A DNA stretch of 64,000 bases from Aquamicrobium lusatiense. Lineage in GTDB: Bacteria; Pseudomonadota; Alphaproteobacteria; Rhizobiales; Rhizobiaceae. The DNA lies in NCBI RefSeq assembly GCF_014201615.1, contig NZ_JACHEU010000007.1:6114-70113 (forward strand). The letters run 5' to 3'. Made by a program: the position numbers and the translations under genes. Under the pieces are notes generated by a model. That model ran no database searches. It saw only the letters and a program-made list of their open reading frames with translations, and was not told the origin of the DNA. Positions 46,838 to 55,130 of this stretch are shown piece after piece; within the stretch, counting starts at the first letter, position 1, and every line of letters begins with the position of its first letter.

Positions 46838-47536
46838 AACTGCACGCCAGATTTCATGATCGCCTCCACCTGCTCCTGTGGCTGGCTGCATTTCTCATCC
46901 TTCACGAGATGAGGATTGGGAGGGCTTTTGAAGAGTTACGGCGTAGGTGTAGTTCTCCGGCTCTTCCCGGGTTCCGGTTTGGTCGCAGGACGCGGGGTTA
47001 ATGGCTGTTCCACCTTCGTGCTTACGGCCCCTGCTTCACGCGCCCGCCTCTGATGCAGTGCCCGGTGCGTCTCCGTCGTGCACCCGCGCAACCTGTGCGA
47101 CGGGCGCGACATCGTAAAGGCTTCGGCATGGGCGTTTGCATGCGGGAGGCCACTCGTCCCGGCTGTGGGGAACGGGGAACCCATACGAGCGGATATATAT
47201 TCTTTAAAGCACTAAACCGCACGTCCAGTCGTAACTATAAAATGTCCGATAATGTTGCCTTATCGTTCGTTGTGCTGCAGGATGCTCAAACGGCGTTCCC
47301 GGCGGGCAGAAGCACGACAATGCGGGCTTGCCAGCCTCAGCGCGACATCACAGCCAGTGTTATCGGCGTCATACAGATTTTTTGGGCACCAAGGGCGGAC
47401 GTTAAGGAATATCGGTGAACCAGCTACTTTCAGCGCGTCTTGTTTAAGCAAAGCTCCGCGTGAATTTCCCTGCCTGTTCTGGAAAAATGCGTTGTTTGAA
47501 CGCCATGAAATCCAGCGTCCGGGCTCATCGAGCAGA
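46838..47536. other. Non-coding stretch between PHP-UvrD gene and IS5 relic
   Basis: About 700 bases without a supported gene. The second copy of the 17-bp repeat is at 46941-46957; on the minus strand it again encodes an ENYTYA-like peptide (REEPENYTYAVTL), so it is a second fragment of the same ancestral sequence. The rest shows no RNA gene or terminator. Confidence 0.55.
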
Positions 47537-48250
47537 TTCAGAAGATGACGGTTCCGGCGAGCACGATTGCGGAGAAGAATGCAGTCTGACACCTGTCGTA
47601 GCGTGTAGCGACGTCCTGCCAGTGCTTGAGACGCCCGAACGCGGTCCCCCGATGTGCTTGCAGCGTTCGGAGCGGTGCGTATCGTGTTTAACAGTCTTGT
47701 TCTGTGAACGTCTATCCGGGATGCAGCTAGTGATCCCATTGCCCGCAAAGCAATTCCAAAAACAGTCGGCAAGCCATTGGTTGGTCAGCAGCCATTTGGC
47801 CATGGGAAGCTCATCAGGCACGGCGGCAGCACCAGTGTATTCGCTGTCCTGCCCCGCCGTTATGACCAAGATGAACGGGGCGATTATTCTGATCCGTTGC
47901 GGCATGAAGCCTTGGTGCTCATACCACCTTTCGTGCGGCCGATCAGGCGTACTGCGCCTCCTTTTACCCGCAGGCTGGAAGCCGTGCGGTATGCCTTGAG
48001 ATAGGTCTCATCAGTCATAATCGTCTTGCGATCTGGAATCTTAGGCATGGCCAGATCTTTTATCATCCGCGGGAAGATGCCCTTTTCGCCTCGGCGCCTT
48101 CAACGGTTGCAGAGCGTCCTGGAGAGGTCATGTTCCTTCGTCGACCGCAACCTAAGCCGTTTGCGGTCGACGGAGCTGATGCAGCGGTCACGAATGACAG
48201 GGGAAGCCTGAGCCAGCATTTCGGGAAACGCCTGTCCGAGGCCTGGTGAT
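47537..48250 (-). pseudogene. IS5-family (IS1031-like) transposase, degenerate
   Basis: Minus-strand pieces in several frames reconstruct an IS1031-type transposase. N-terminal side: GIFPRMIKDLA, IMTDETYLKAYRTASSLRVK and RLIGRTKGGMSTK (about 48090-47935). Middle: TAGQDSEYTGAAAV, ELPMAKWLL and NGITSCIPDRRSQNKTVKHD (about 47860-47700). C-terminal: DVATRYDRCQTAFFSAIVL (about 47620-47545). At least three frameshifts interrupt it, so it is inactive. It marks the right edge of the accessory region next to repC. Confidence 0.85.
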
Positions 48251-48515
48251 TGTGCCTATCCACTCAGGCCTCAATCCTCTTCCGATATAAGACCGTACCG
48301 ACAACATCCTCCACCATGAACAATCCTGAGCCGTATGAATGGTTCTCGTGCGAAACAAGCTTCTGTTTACAATCCCATCGAAACAGACCACAAAACCCCT
48401 CCCCTCTTTTCTGAACCGCATAAAGAAAGTTCAGTCGCACCCCAGCCCCTTCTCTTGTGTTAAGAAGCTCTTCAGCAGCTTGCTACGGTCCCCCTCTGTG
48501 CCAGAACAGCTTCCG
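48251..48515. other. Downstream flank of repC
   Basis: About 265 bases between the IS5 relic and the stop codon of repC carry no recognisable gene. A rho-independent terminator for the repABC transcript would be expected here but no clear hairpin with a T-run was identified. Confidence 0.45.
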
Positions 48516-49721
48516 TCATGCTGTCATCGCCACCTCAGCCCCACCAGTTTTCAGCGCTGCCATCAGCATCGGGCCGACGGAGAAGTTGCCGCTGCCTGCC
48601 TTTTCGGTGAGGGCCCGCAGATAACCTCCGGCTGAATGGATATGCTGCGATCGCTGAAGAATGCAGGCTATGACGATGGCAGTGCTTTCCTGCCCCATCA
48701 CCTCCAGCGCATCGGCATAGGCGGATGGCGATATGCCCAGGTAGCCGCGTACCTGTGCTGCGGTTGCCATGAAATCACGCCAGCTATCGATGCCATCAAC
48801 AGCATAGTCGCGGATATCTGGGCAGGCACGCAAAACCAAACCAAGCGGATAGGCTTTTGGCAGATCGAAGGGTTGGGAAGCTGGCTCGGTCTCGACCCTG
48901 TCTTTTTTTGAAGCAGGTTCAAATTCAGAATAAGCGTTTGTATTTGAATTAGATTGTTGCCGTTCATTTTGTTGGTCATTGCCGTTCATAAATTCAGTAT
49001 TCATATGCATTTCCAGCAACTTATCGATATCCGCGCGAACCTGTTCAAGGTCGCTGACGACAAGTTCCATATCCGCAAGTGAAGCGCGGCGGGGAATGGC
49101 CTCAACAACAGCGCGGAAACGCTGCCAAAGGCTCGTCCAGTCGCCCACAGCCTGCTCCCCCATAGCGGCCTCGATCAGCTTGCTGATATCGCGGCGGTGC
49201 AGCGTGATGCGCTCACGCATCAGCTTCAGCGCCTGGGCCTCGGCCCGTACCTGCTCGGCCGCCGCCCCAAACTCACCCGCCCGCACCAGCAAAGGCGCAA
49301 GCGAGAAGCCGAATGCCTCGCCAGGCTCCCCTTCCCTGCTTCTGCGCGCATAGCGCTTGCCATTGGGACTGTCGCGGCGAACAATCAATCCGCCATCCAC
49401 CAGGGCCGCCAGATGGCGCCGCAAGGTCACTTCCGACATGCCATGCGCCCGCAGGGCGAGCTGGCGGTTCGACGGAAACACGACAAGGCCATGTTCCTCG
49501 GATAGCTCCTCATGCGGATAAAACGACAGCAATGCCGCGAGGATGGCCAGCGCCCGGTCGCCCACGCCTATGATCGTCTTTCCTTCACACAAATCCCTGT
49601 AGACCTGCCACTTGCCCGCTGTCGCCCCTTCCGGGATAGCAGCTGCTTCCTGCTGCACTGCCAGCATGGCAAGCGACATCGGCCGCCGCCCAAAAGGCGT
49701 CGCTGCAATATGCGTATCCAT
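48516..49721 (-). CDS. repC: Replication initiator RepC
   Basis: The 401-residue protein is the essential initiator of repABC replicons. It shows the RepC N-terminal domain (ATAGKWQVYRDLCEGK, IIGVGDRALAILAALLSFYP, then FPSNRQLALRAHGMSEVTLRRHL with the winged-helix core). The C-terminal domain ends near VGPMLMAAL. The linker at residues about 240-275 is low-complexity (Asn/Gln/Ser/Glu-rich) and is encoded by an A+T-rich segment that probably contains the replication origin. It is the third gene of the operon and is preceded by the antisense ctRNA region. Confidence 0.95.
   Translation of the reverse strand: MDTHIAATPFGRRPMSLAMLAVQQEAAAIPEGATAGKWQVYRDLCEGKTIIGVGDRALAILAALLSFYPHEELSEEHGLVVFPSNRQLALRAHGMSEVTLRRHLAALVDGGLIVRRDSPNGKRYARRSREGEPGEAFGFSLAPLLVRAGEFGAAAEQVRAEAQALKLMRERITLHRRDISKLIEAAMGEQAVGDWTSLWQRFRAVVEAIPRRASLADMELVVSDLEQVRADIDKLLEMHMNTEFMNGNDQQNERQQSNSNTNAYSEFEPASKKDRVETEPASQPFDLPKAYPLGLVLRACPDIRDYAVDGIDSWRDFMATAAQVRGYLGISPSAYADALEVMGQESTAIVIACILQRSQHIHSAGGYLRALTEKAGSGNFSVGPMLMAALKTGGAEVAMTA
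48895..49010. other. Probable replication origin (oriV) within repC
   Basis: In repABC plasmids the origin lies within the repC coding sequence in an A+T-rich stretch. Here the segment TTTTTTTGAAGC... to ...ATTCATATGCAT region is markedly A+T-rich compared with its surroundings and encodes the low-complexity linker of RepC. The position matches experience with other repABC replicons, so this is inferred by analogy. Confidence 0.6.
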
Positions 49722-49780
49722 GTCCTTCCACCTTCAATCAGGCAAAAGAAACCCGCCCGTCAAAACGACAGTTTCAACGC

Positions 49781-49809
49781 TTGACACAGATTCACGGAAA
49801 TGCGATTCT
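49781..49809 (+). promoter_or_regulatory. Promoter of the antisense RNA (ctRNA)
   Basis: A -35 box TTGACA (49781-49786) and a -10-like GATTCT (49804-49809) are separated by exactly 17 bases, on the strand opposite to repABC. Transcription would start near 49816. This is the position and orientation of the incA/ctRNA promoter of repABC replicons. Confidence 0.75.
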
Positions 49810-49815
49810 CGGATT

Positions 49816-49870
49816 GTCCAGATACGAGAAGGGCTTCCGCGACGACAGTCGTTCGGGGGCCTTTTTCTTT
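49816..49870 (+). ncRNA. incA: Antisense counter-transcribed RNA (ctRNA, incA-type)
   Basis: A short antisense RNA is predicted on the plus strand in the repB-repC gap. It would start about 7 bases after the -10 box and end at a strong hairpin (about 49830-49862, GC-rich arms around GACGAC and GTCGTTCGG) followed by the T-rich run CTTTTTCTTTT (49861-49871). Such ctRNAs of about 50-60 bases pair with the repC leader and keep copy number low, and are strong incompatibility determinants. Existence is inferred from the promoter, hairpin and position. Confidence 0.75.
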
Positions 49871-49871
49871 T
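49830..49871 (+). terminator. Rho-independent terminator of the ctRNA
   Basis: A G+C-rich inverted repeat from about 49830 to 49862 pairs GGGCTTCCGCGACGAC with GTCGTTCGGGGGCC around the loop near 49846-49848, followed by a T-rich tract (CTTTTTCTTTT). It lies just downstream of the ctRNA promoter. Confidence 0.75.
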
Positions 49872-49877
49872 GCGGCT

Positions 49878-50861
49878 TCAATGCTCCTGTTCGGTTTTCT
49901 CCGACTTTCTGAATGCCTCATAAAGGCTGCTCAGATTACTCGAAATCCACTCGGCAAATCTGGGTCCGTCGGCTGCTCCAATTGCAAGAGTTGCCGTCTT
50001 ACCTGCCTTTTTCAGCCGTACGCTGACCTTCTTGTCCTGGGGTAGCCAGGCTGTGTCCGCAGACTTCGTGACAGCCTTGCGAGCAGGCTTGCTCCCGGCA
50101 GCCAAAGCGGCGTGCAAAGCTTCAAAGCGGGCGTTGCTGTCGAGTTGGCTGAACTCGGGTGTTGCGGCGACGGAGCCTGCCATTTCCAGCCGGCGAGGTA
50201 CCAGAAGGGAGAGCTCCACCCACCTCTCCCGGCCGATAGCCGGCGCCGGGCCGATTGCCTTGATGATATCTTCGGGGACACGGGTTACTGTCGTGATCAT
50301 CTTCGACACAGCCGCTTCGTTAGAGGCCAGAGCCGAACAGATGATGTCGCGGGTGTAACCAAGATCCTCGAGGCGCTTTGCGAATGCGGCCTTCTCGATA
50401 AAGCTCAAATTCGCCCGGGCAGAATTCTCCTGCCCCTGGGCGATGACATGCGCCTTGTCATCAATCGCTTTCACCACGGCCCGGACCTTGCGGCCGAGCT
50501 CTTTCGCCACCCTGACGCGACGATGGCCGAACACGATCATGTAACGACCTTCCCGCTCGGGATGAGGACGCACCAATATCGGCGAATTCTGGCCATTCTC
50601 TCTAATGGCTTCGAGAAGTTCCTGATGATGTTCCTGATCTTCGGAGAGACGGTCGGCAACAAACGAGCCATCGATCATCTCGGGGTCGAGATCCACCACC
50701 TGCTCGCCTTCGAGATAGGCATCGGCCTGCCGCGCCAGCTCGCTGACCGAGCGGATCATCGACTTGGACGCGCCACGCATGGGATAGGCTGGCGCATTCG
50801 AAGCGCCCTGCCCTTCCTCATTTGTCTCCATAAGGCCTGACAGCAGGTTCTTACGGGCCAT
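49878..50861 (-). CDS. repB: Partitioning protein RepB (ParB family)
   Basis: The 327-residue ParB-family protein binds parS sites and is loaded by RepA for segregation. Seen are the ParB N-domain (QVVDLDPEMIDGSFVADRL, ENGQNSPILVRPHPEREGRYMIVFGHRRV, then an arginine finger region) and the HTH (LEDLGYTRDIICSALASNEAAVSKMIT). The gene lies between repA and repC, 71 bases after repA, with a parS-like palindrome in the gap. Confidence 0.95.
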   Translation of the reverse strand: MARKNLLSGLMETNEEGQGASNAPAYPMRGASKSMIRSVSELARQADAYLEGEQVVDLDPEMIDGSFVADRLSEDQEHHQELLEAIRENGQNSPILVRPHPEREGRYMIVFGHRRVRVAKELGRKVRAVVKAIDDKAHVIAQGQENSARANLSFIEKAAFAKRLEDLGYTRDIICSALASNEAAVSKMITTVTRVPEDIIKAIGPAPAIGRERWVELSLLVPRRLEMAGSVAATPEFSQLDSNARFEALHAALAAGSKPARKAVTKSADTAWLPQDKKVSVRLKKAGKTATLAIGAADGPRFAEWISSNLSSLYEAFRKSEKTEQEH

Positions 50862-50915
50862 TCAACCTCTCCTGTTGTTGCCTAATTCGTTGAAACACAA
50901 CGGCGAAGACGTGTT

Positions 50916-50931
50916 TTTGTCGGCTGACAAG
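50916..50931. promoter_or_regulatory. parS-like palindrome between repA and repB
   Basis: The sequence TTTGTCGGCTGACAAG fits the repABC parS consensus GTTNNCNGCNGNNAAC at all central positions. It deviates only at the outermost bases. It lies just before the repB start, inside the repA-repB gap, a typical parS position. Confidence 0.72.
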
Positions 50932-50932
50932 A

Positions 50933-52141
50933 TCACCTCCCCCACGCTTCGTGAATAAGTCCGGCTATTTCCGAGTTCACACCATCCAGAGATTCCATCG
51001 CCCGCTCATAGGTCGAACGGGTCATGGTGTTCTTTTCCACCTCGTACAAAGTCTGCTTGGTGATGCCGGCATCGGATATGGCCGTGGACTTGAGCATCTG
51101 GTTTCTGAGGATGAATTCGCCAAACAGCGTTTGCAGGAAAGCCACCATCTGCGCCTGCGGCTGGTCCATCGGCTCATAGCGCGTGATCAGATAGCGATAC
51201 CATTCCAGATTGACCTCTGCGCCAGCGCTGCGGATCGGCTCCAGGATGTTGCCCAGCATCAACAGGAACTGGCCCATCGACATCACATCCAGCATCTGCG
51301 GATGAATGGTAATCAGCACCGACGTGGCGGCTGTCAAAGCGGCAATCGTCAGATAGCCGAGATGTGGCGGACAGTCGACGACCACAACATCGTAGCGGTT
51401 CTCCACCTCTTCCAGAGATCGCGCGATGCGCGTGAAAAAGGCCTTACCGGCATTGGAACTGCGGTCGGCCATCGCCAGCGGCGTATCGTACTCGAATTCC
51501 TGCAATTCGAGATTTGCAGGCACGATGTCGAGCCCCGGGAAATTGGTGGTATGAATGATGTCGGAAAGAGAGACCCTTTCGTCATCATAACGGATGGCGT
51601 CGTAGAGCGACTTGATCCTGTCGAGTTCGGGCTGGAAGCCATGCAGCGAAGACAGCGATGCCTGCGGATCGAGGTCGACGGCCAACACACGGTGCCCGGT
51701 CAGCGCCAGATACTGCGCCAGATGCGCGGCCGTCGTCGTCTTGCCGGAGCCGCCCTTGAAATTGACGACGGCCAGAACCTGCAGCTTTTCTCCCGGGCGG
51801 CGATGCGGAACATATCTGCGCGCTTCCGAGCGTCCGTACTGGTCGAGATACTGCCTGAGCTCCAGCATCTGCTGGGCAGTATAAGAGCGCCGGCCCGTCG
51901 ATGACGTTTCAGGAACGGGACCCTTGCCTTCGAGATGCAGCTTCTTCAGATGGCTCTGGGAAACGCCCAGGTAATTCGCAACTTCAGCCAGCGTAAACGA
52001 ACGCAGATCCTTCTTAGCAAGCGGCGGGAATCGCTGCAGGCTCAGAAGATGCAGCTTCTGCGAAATCTGATCGCCCTGCTCGAGAATGTGTTTCTCGAAA
52101 TGCAACGGCTGTCTTGCTGGTCTCGGTGAACTCACGTTCAT
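50933..52141 (-). CDS. repA: Partitioning ATPase RepA (ParA family)
   Basis: The 402-residue ParA-family ATPase begins with an N-terminal region that includes a MerR-like HTH (FTLAEVANYLGVSQSHLKKL, residues about 49-68). The ATPase core has the deviant Walker A KGGSGKTTT (about residues 130-138), DLDPQASL and DVVVVDCPPHLG. It controls transcription of the operon and, with RepB, segregates the replicon. Confidence 0.95.
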   Translation of the reverse strand: MNVSSPRPARQPLHFEKHILEQGDQISQKLHLLSLQRFPPLAKKDLRSFTLAEVANYLGVSQSHLKKLHLEGKGPVPETSSTGRRSYTAQQMLELRQYLDQYGRSEARRYVPHRRPGEKLQVLAVVNFKGGSGKTTTAAHLAQYLALTGHRVLAVDLDPQASLSSLHGFQPELDRIKSLYDAIRYDDERVSLSDIIHTTNFPGLDIVPANLELQEFEYDTPLAMADRSSNAGKAFFTRIARSLEEVENRYDVVVVDCPPHLGYLTIAALTAATSVLITIHPQMLDVMSMGQFLLMLGNILEPIRSAGAEVNLEWYRYLITRYEPMDQPQAQMVAFLQTLFGEFILRNQMLKSTAISDAGITKQTLYEVEKNTMTRSTYERAMESLDGVNSEIAGLIHEAWGR

Positions 52142-52534
52142 TCGGGCTGCATTTCCTAATAACGATTTTTAGAGAAGTTTCTCCAAACAACCGTGATTAT
52201 GCCCGATTCGGGTTTGCCGGCAATAGCGCCCCCTGCTGAATCAATGCCCTCCCCAGCTAAATAACAGCCCTCACCTTCCATAGAAATTTATATGCCTTTG
52301 AAATAAAAGCCTTTTGTTGGGATTTTGTCCGCTGACAAGCCTGCATCCCCACCTTTTCGGGCTCAAGAATTCGCCGACAGCCCTTGTTCAGGCGAATATG
52401 TTCCGGCCGCCGACGGTGGAACAGCCAGCGAATCGATTTTACGCGTTGCGCTCCTGCATGTGGTCTGGAGGCCTGTAGAAAACGCTCCGGAACACCGGAC
52501 GCATCCGGCACACTGACCCCTTATAACAGAAGTT
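52142..52534. other. repABC promoter region
   Basis: About 390 bases upstream of repA contain the expected autoregulated promoter region and a second parS-like site at 52324-52339. No gene is supported here; the small minus-strand frames are shadows. Confidence 0.55.
52324..52339. promoter_or_regulatory. parS-like palindrome upstream of repA
   Basis: TTTGTCCGCTGACAAG is nearly identical to the site at 50916-50931 (one base differs), and shares the parS consensus core. Two parS-like copies on either side of repA strengthen the assignment as partition sites. Confidence 0.72.
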
Positions 52535-52747
52535 GTGCTGTGCCGGGTGGATGATGTTATGCTCGGCACGTCATTCGTCGGAATCGGGAACTTCTGTCGA
52601 ATGGGGAGAGGGGAAGCAGTTGCTTATGACGATCACGACTTCAATGAGCCGTCCGTCCGGCACGGTTTTTACATGGCTGATGGCATCACAAAAGTCTGGT
52701 GCGGGATCACCCGGGCCCGGTTTCATCAAAGCGATGGCCTGACCGCA

Positions 52748-53383
52748 GTGGAGAAATCTCGTCCGCCTACCCGCATTCAGACCAAGCGGCGCCGAAAAAT
52801 TCTGGAAGCAGCGCTGGAGATATTTTCCACGCATGGCTTTCGCGGCGCGACCATCGACCAGATCGCCGAAGCTGCCGGCATGTCCAAGCCCAACCTGCTG
52901 TACTATTTTCGCAGCAAGGACGAAATCCACAGCACGCTGATCAAGCGTCTGCTGGACGACTGGCTACAGCCTCTCCGCGATCTCGATGCCGATGGCGATC
53001 CGATGGCCGAGTTGCAGTCATATATCCGGCGCAAGATGGAGATGTCCCGGGATTTCCCGAGAGAGGGAAGGCTGTTCACCAATGAGATTCTACAGGGCGC
53101 ACCGCACACGCTGGAAATGCTTCAGGATGTGCTGAAACCGCTTGTCGACGAAAAGGTGAAGGTCATCGAAGGATGGATGAAAGATGGCCGTATCGCCCAG
53201 ACCGATCCATATCACCTGATCTTCTCGCTCTGGGCGACGACACAGCATTATGCCGATTTCGACGTACAGGTGAGGGCGGTTCTTGGGCCTGATCGCAGCG
53301 GAGAACGGCTGTTCGAAGATGGGGCACAGTTCCTCGAACAGCTTTACCTCAACGGGCTTTCGCCAGAGGCCAGCAGAAACTGA
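52748..53383 (+). CDS. rutR: TetR-family regulator, RutR-like
   Basis: From the GTG at 52748 the product is about 211 residues, close to the 212 of E. coli RutR. The HTH is RRRKILEAALEIFSTHGFRGATIDQIAEAAG (starting near residue 16), followed by KPNLLYYFRSKDEIHS. The ligand domain contains KMEMSRDFPREGRLFTNE, LVDEKVKVIEGWM and SLWATTQHYADF, all like RutR, which senses uracil. Convergent with the dihydropyrimidinase gene. The upstream part of the longer frame (52535-52747) has no RutR-like sequence and the start could also be the ATG at 52673. Confidence 0.88.
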   Translation: MEKSRPPTRIQTKRRRKILEAALEIFSTHGFRGATIDQIAEAAGMSKPNLLYYFRSKDEIHSTLIKRLLDDWLQPLRDLDADGDPMAELQSYIRRKMEMSRDFPREGRLFTNEILQGAPHTLEMLQDVLKPLVDEKVKVIEGWMKDGRIAQTDPYHLIFSLWATTQHYADFDVQVRAVLGPDRSGERLFEDGAQFLEQLYLNGLSPEASRN

Positions 53384-53414
53384 CCGGCCGCGCAGATTGC
53401 TCTGCGCGGCCGGT
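53383..53414. terminator. Bidirectional terminator hairpin between rutR-like gene and hydA
   Basis: Arms ACCGGCCGCGCAGA (53383-53396) and TCTGCGCGGCCGGT (53401-53414) form a perfect 14-bp stem with a 4-base loop, directly at the rutR stop and in front of the hydA 3' end. The T-run is weak on both sides, but the position between two convergent genes suits a terminator. Confidence 0.75.
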
Positions 53415-53440
53415 GTGGTCTTGCAAGTGTTTCGACAGGA

Positions 53441-54895
53441 TCACACGCCGATGGGCATATGCTCCGGGGAGCGGGTGACAGCGCGTGGCGCGGTCAGTTC
53501 CTTCCATGTCGAAAGCGCCTTGTTGACGGCCTGGAAAGGCTGGCGGGCAATGAACTTGCCGCGTCCGGGCTTTGCTCTGGCAACGCCTTCGCCCCAAACG
53601 ACGTCCCCGCGCGAAAGCGTGTAGCGCGGCAGACCGGACACCTTCATGCCCTCGAAGACATTGTAGTCGATGATCGACTTCTGGTTTGCCGCCGAGATGG
53701 TCTTGCCCGTCTTCGGGTCCCACACAACGAGATCGGCATCGGCACCCGGCACGATAGCGCCCTTGCGCGGATAGATGTTGAGGATCTTCGCAATGTTGGT
53801 GGAGGTCACGGCGACGAACTCGTTCGGCGTCAGCCGGCCGGTTTCGACGCCAGTGGTCCACAGCATCGACAAGCGGTCTTCGACGCCGCCCGTGCCATTG
53901 GGAATCTTCGTGAAATCGTTGAGCCCGAGCAGCTTCTGCTTCATGGTGAAGGCGGCGTGATCGGTAGCCACCGTATGCAGCGAGCCCGATTGCAGACCCG
54001 CCCACAGCGAAGCCTGGTGGCGGGCGTCGCGGAAGGGCGGAGACATGACGCGCTGCGCCGCGTGGGCCCAGTCGGGATTGGAATATTCGCTCTCATCCAG
54101 CGTCAGGTGCTGGATCAGCGGCTCGCCATAGACGCGGATGCCCTTATGCTGGGCGCGGCGGATGGCTTCATGCGCCTGCTCGCAGGAGACGTGCACGATG
54201 TAGATCGGAACGCCGGCGGCATCGGCAATGGTGATGGCGCGGTTGACGGCCTCACCCTCGACATCCGGAGGCCGCGAATAGGCATGCGCCTCGGGGCCGC
54301 TCAGGCCGGAACTCATCAGCTTCTGCTGCATGGCCGCGACAAGGTCGCCGTTTTCGGCATGAACGAAGGGGATGGCGCCAAGCGCGGCGCAGCGCTGGAA
54401 CGAGGCGAACATCTCGTCGTCGTTGACCATCAGCGCGCCCTTGTAGGCCATGAAGTGCTTGAACGTATTCACGCCGCGCCCGACGACGGTTTCCATCTCC
54501 TCGAAGATCTTTTTCGACCAGCCGGTGATGGAGACATGGAAGGAATAGTCGCTGCATGCCTGACGCGCCGCGCGCTCCTCCCACTCATCGAGGGCTGCTA
54601 TCAGTCCGTCCTCACCGGGGATGACGAAGTCCACCACCATCGTCGTTCCGCCCGAAACGGCGGCATAAGTGCCGCTTTCCCATGTCTCCGCCGTGGTGGT
54701 GCCCATGAAGGGCATCTCAAAATGGGTGTGCGGGTCGATGCCGCCGGGAATGATCAATGCGCCTTCGGCGTCGATGACCTCATCACCCTTGAGATCCGGT
54801 CCGATGGCGGCGATGGTCTCGCCTTCGATCAGCACATCCGCCTCATAGCTGCGGTCGGCGGCGACGATCGTGCCTCCCTTGATTACTTTCGACAT
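53441..54895 (-). CDS. hydA: Dihydropyrimidinase / D-hydantoinase
   Basis: The 484-residue cyclic amidohydrolase opens dihydrouracil, dihydrothymine or hydantoins. Seen are the first metal-binding motif GGIDPHTHFE, the carbamylated-Lys region FKHFMAYKGA (near residue 145-155), VHAENGD, HVSCEQAHE and ATDHAAF (final Asp). The length matches dihydropyrimidinases. It follows the NCS1 transporter (same direction, 235-base gap with two hairpins), and together they make a pyrimidine/hydantoin uptake and ring-opening module controlled presumably by the RutR-like protein. Confidence 0.94.
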   Translation of the reverse strand: MSKVIKGGTIVAADRSYEADVLIEGETIAAIGPDLKGDEVIDAEGALIIPGGIDPHTHFEMPFMGTTTAETWESGTYAAVSGGTTMVVDFVIPGEDGLIAALDEWEERAARQACSDYSFHVSITGWSKKIFEEMETVVGRGVNTFKHFMAYKGALMVNDDEMFASFQRCAALGAIPFVHAENGDLVAAMQQKLMSSGLSGPEAHAYSRPPDVEGEAVNRAITIADAAGVPIYIVHVSCEQAHEAIRRAQHKGIRVYGEPLIQHLTLDESEYSNPDWAHAAQRVMSPPFRDARHQASLWAGLQSGSLHTVATDHAAFTMKQKLLGLNDFTKIPNGTGGVEDRLSMLWTTGVETGRLTPNEFVAVTSTNIAKILNIYPRKGAIVPGADADLVVWDPKTGKTISAANQKSIIDYNVFEGMKVSGLPRYTLSRGDVVWGEGVARAKPGRGKFIARQPFQAVNKALSTWKELTAPRAVTRSPEHMPIGV

Positions 54896-55045
54896 TGCTG
54901 AAGCCTTTCATTTTCATGCGGGTGACCGGGCGCGCGATACGGCCGGGTCGAACGGGGCTATGCGGGCGCTCATCTCATCTTTCGCGCTTGCGGCCGGGTT
55001 GGGGGAGCCGGTCCGCGCACCACCGCAGCGCCGGTCGGTGGCAGG

Positions 55046-55119
55046 AACCGCCGGCCGTCTGCCGGCGGTTTTCTTGCTGAGGCTGGTCATGGGAGCAGGA
55101 GACCTGTCCCGCTCCCATG
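55046..55119. repeat. Two hairpins between NCS1 permease and hydA
   Basis: Two perfect inverted repeats lie in this gap. Arms AACCGCCGGC (55046-55055) and GCCGGCGGTT (55061-55070) enclose a 5-base loop. Arms CATGGGAGC (55088-55096) and GCTCCCATG (55111-55119) enclose 14 bases. They could attenuate or stabilise the transporter-hydA transcript. Confidence 0.65.
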
Positions 55120-55130
55120 GAATTTTCGTC

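Noticed and set aside
53459..54901. 480-residue plus-strand frame over hydA
   Set aside because: It is antisense to the dihydropyrimidinase, which has all its metal-binding motifs.
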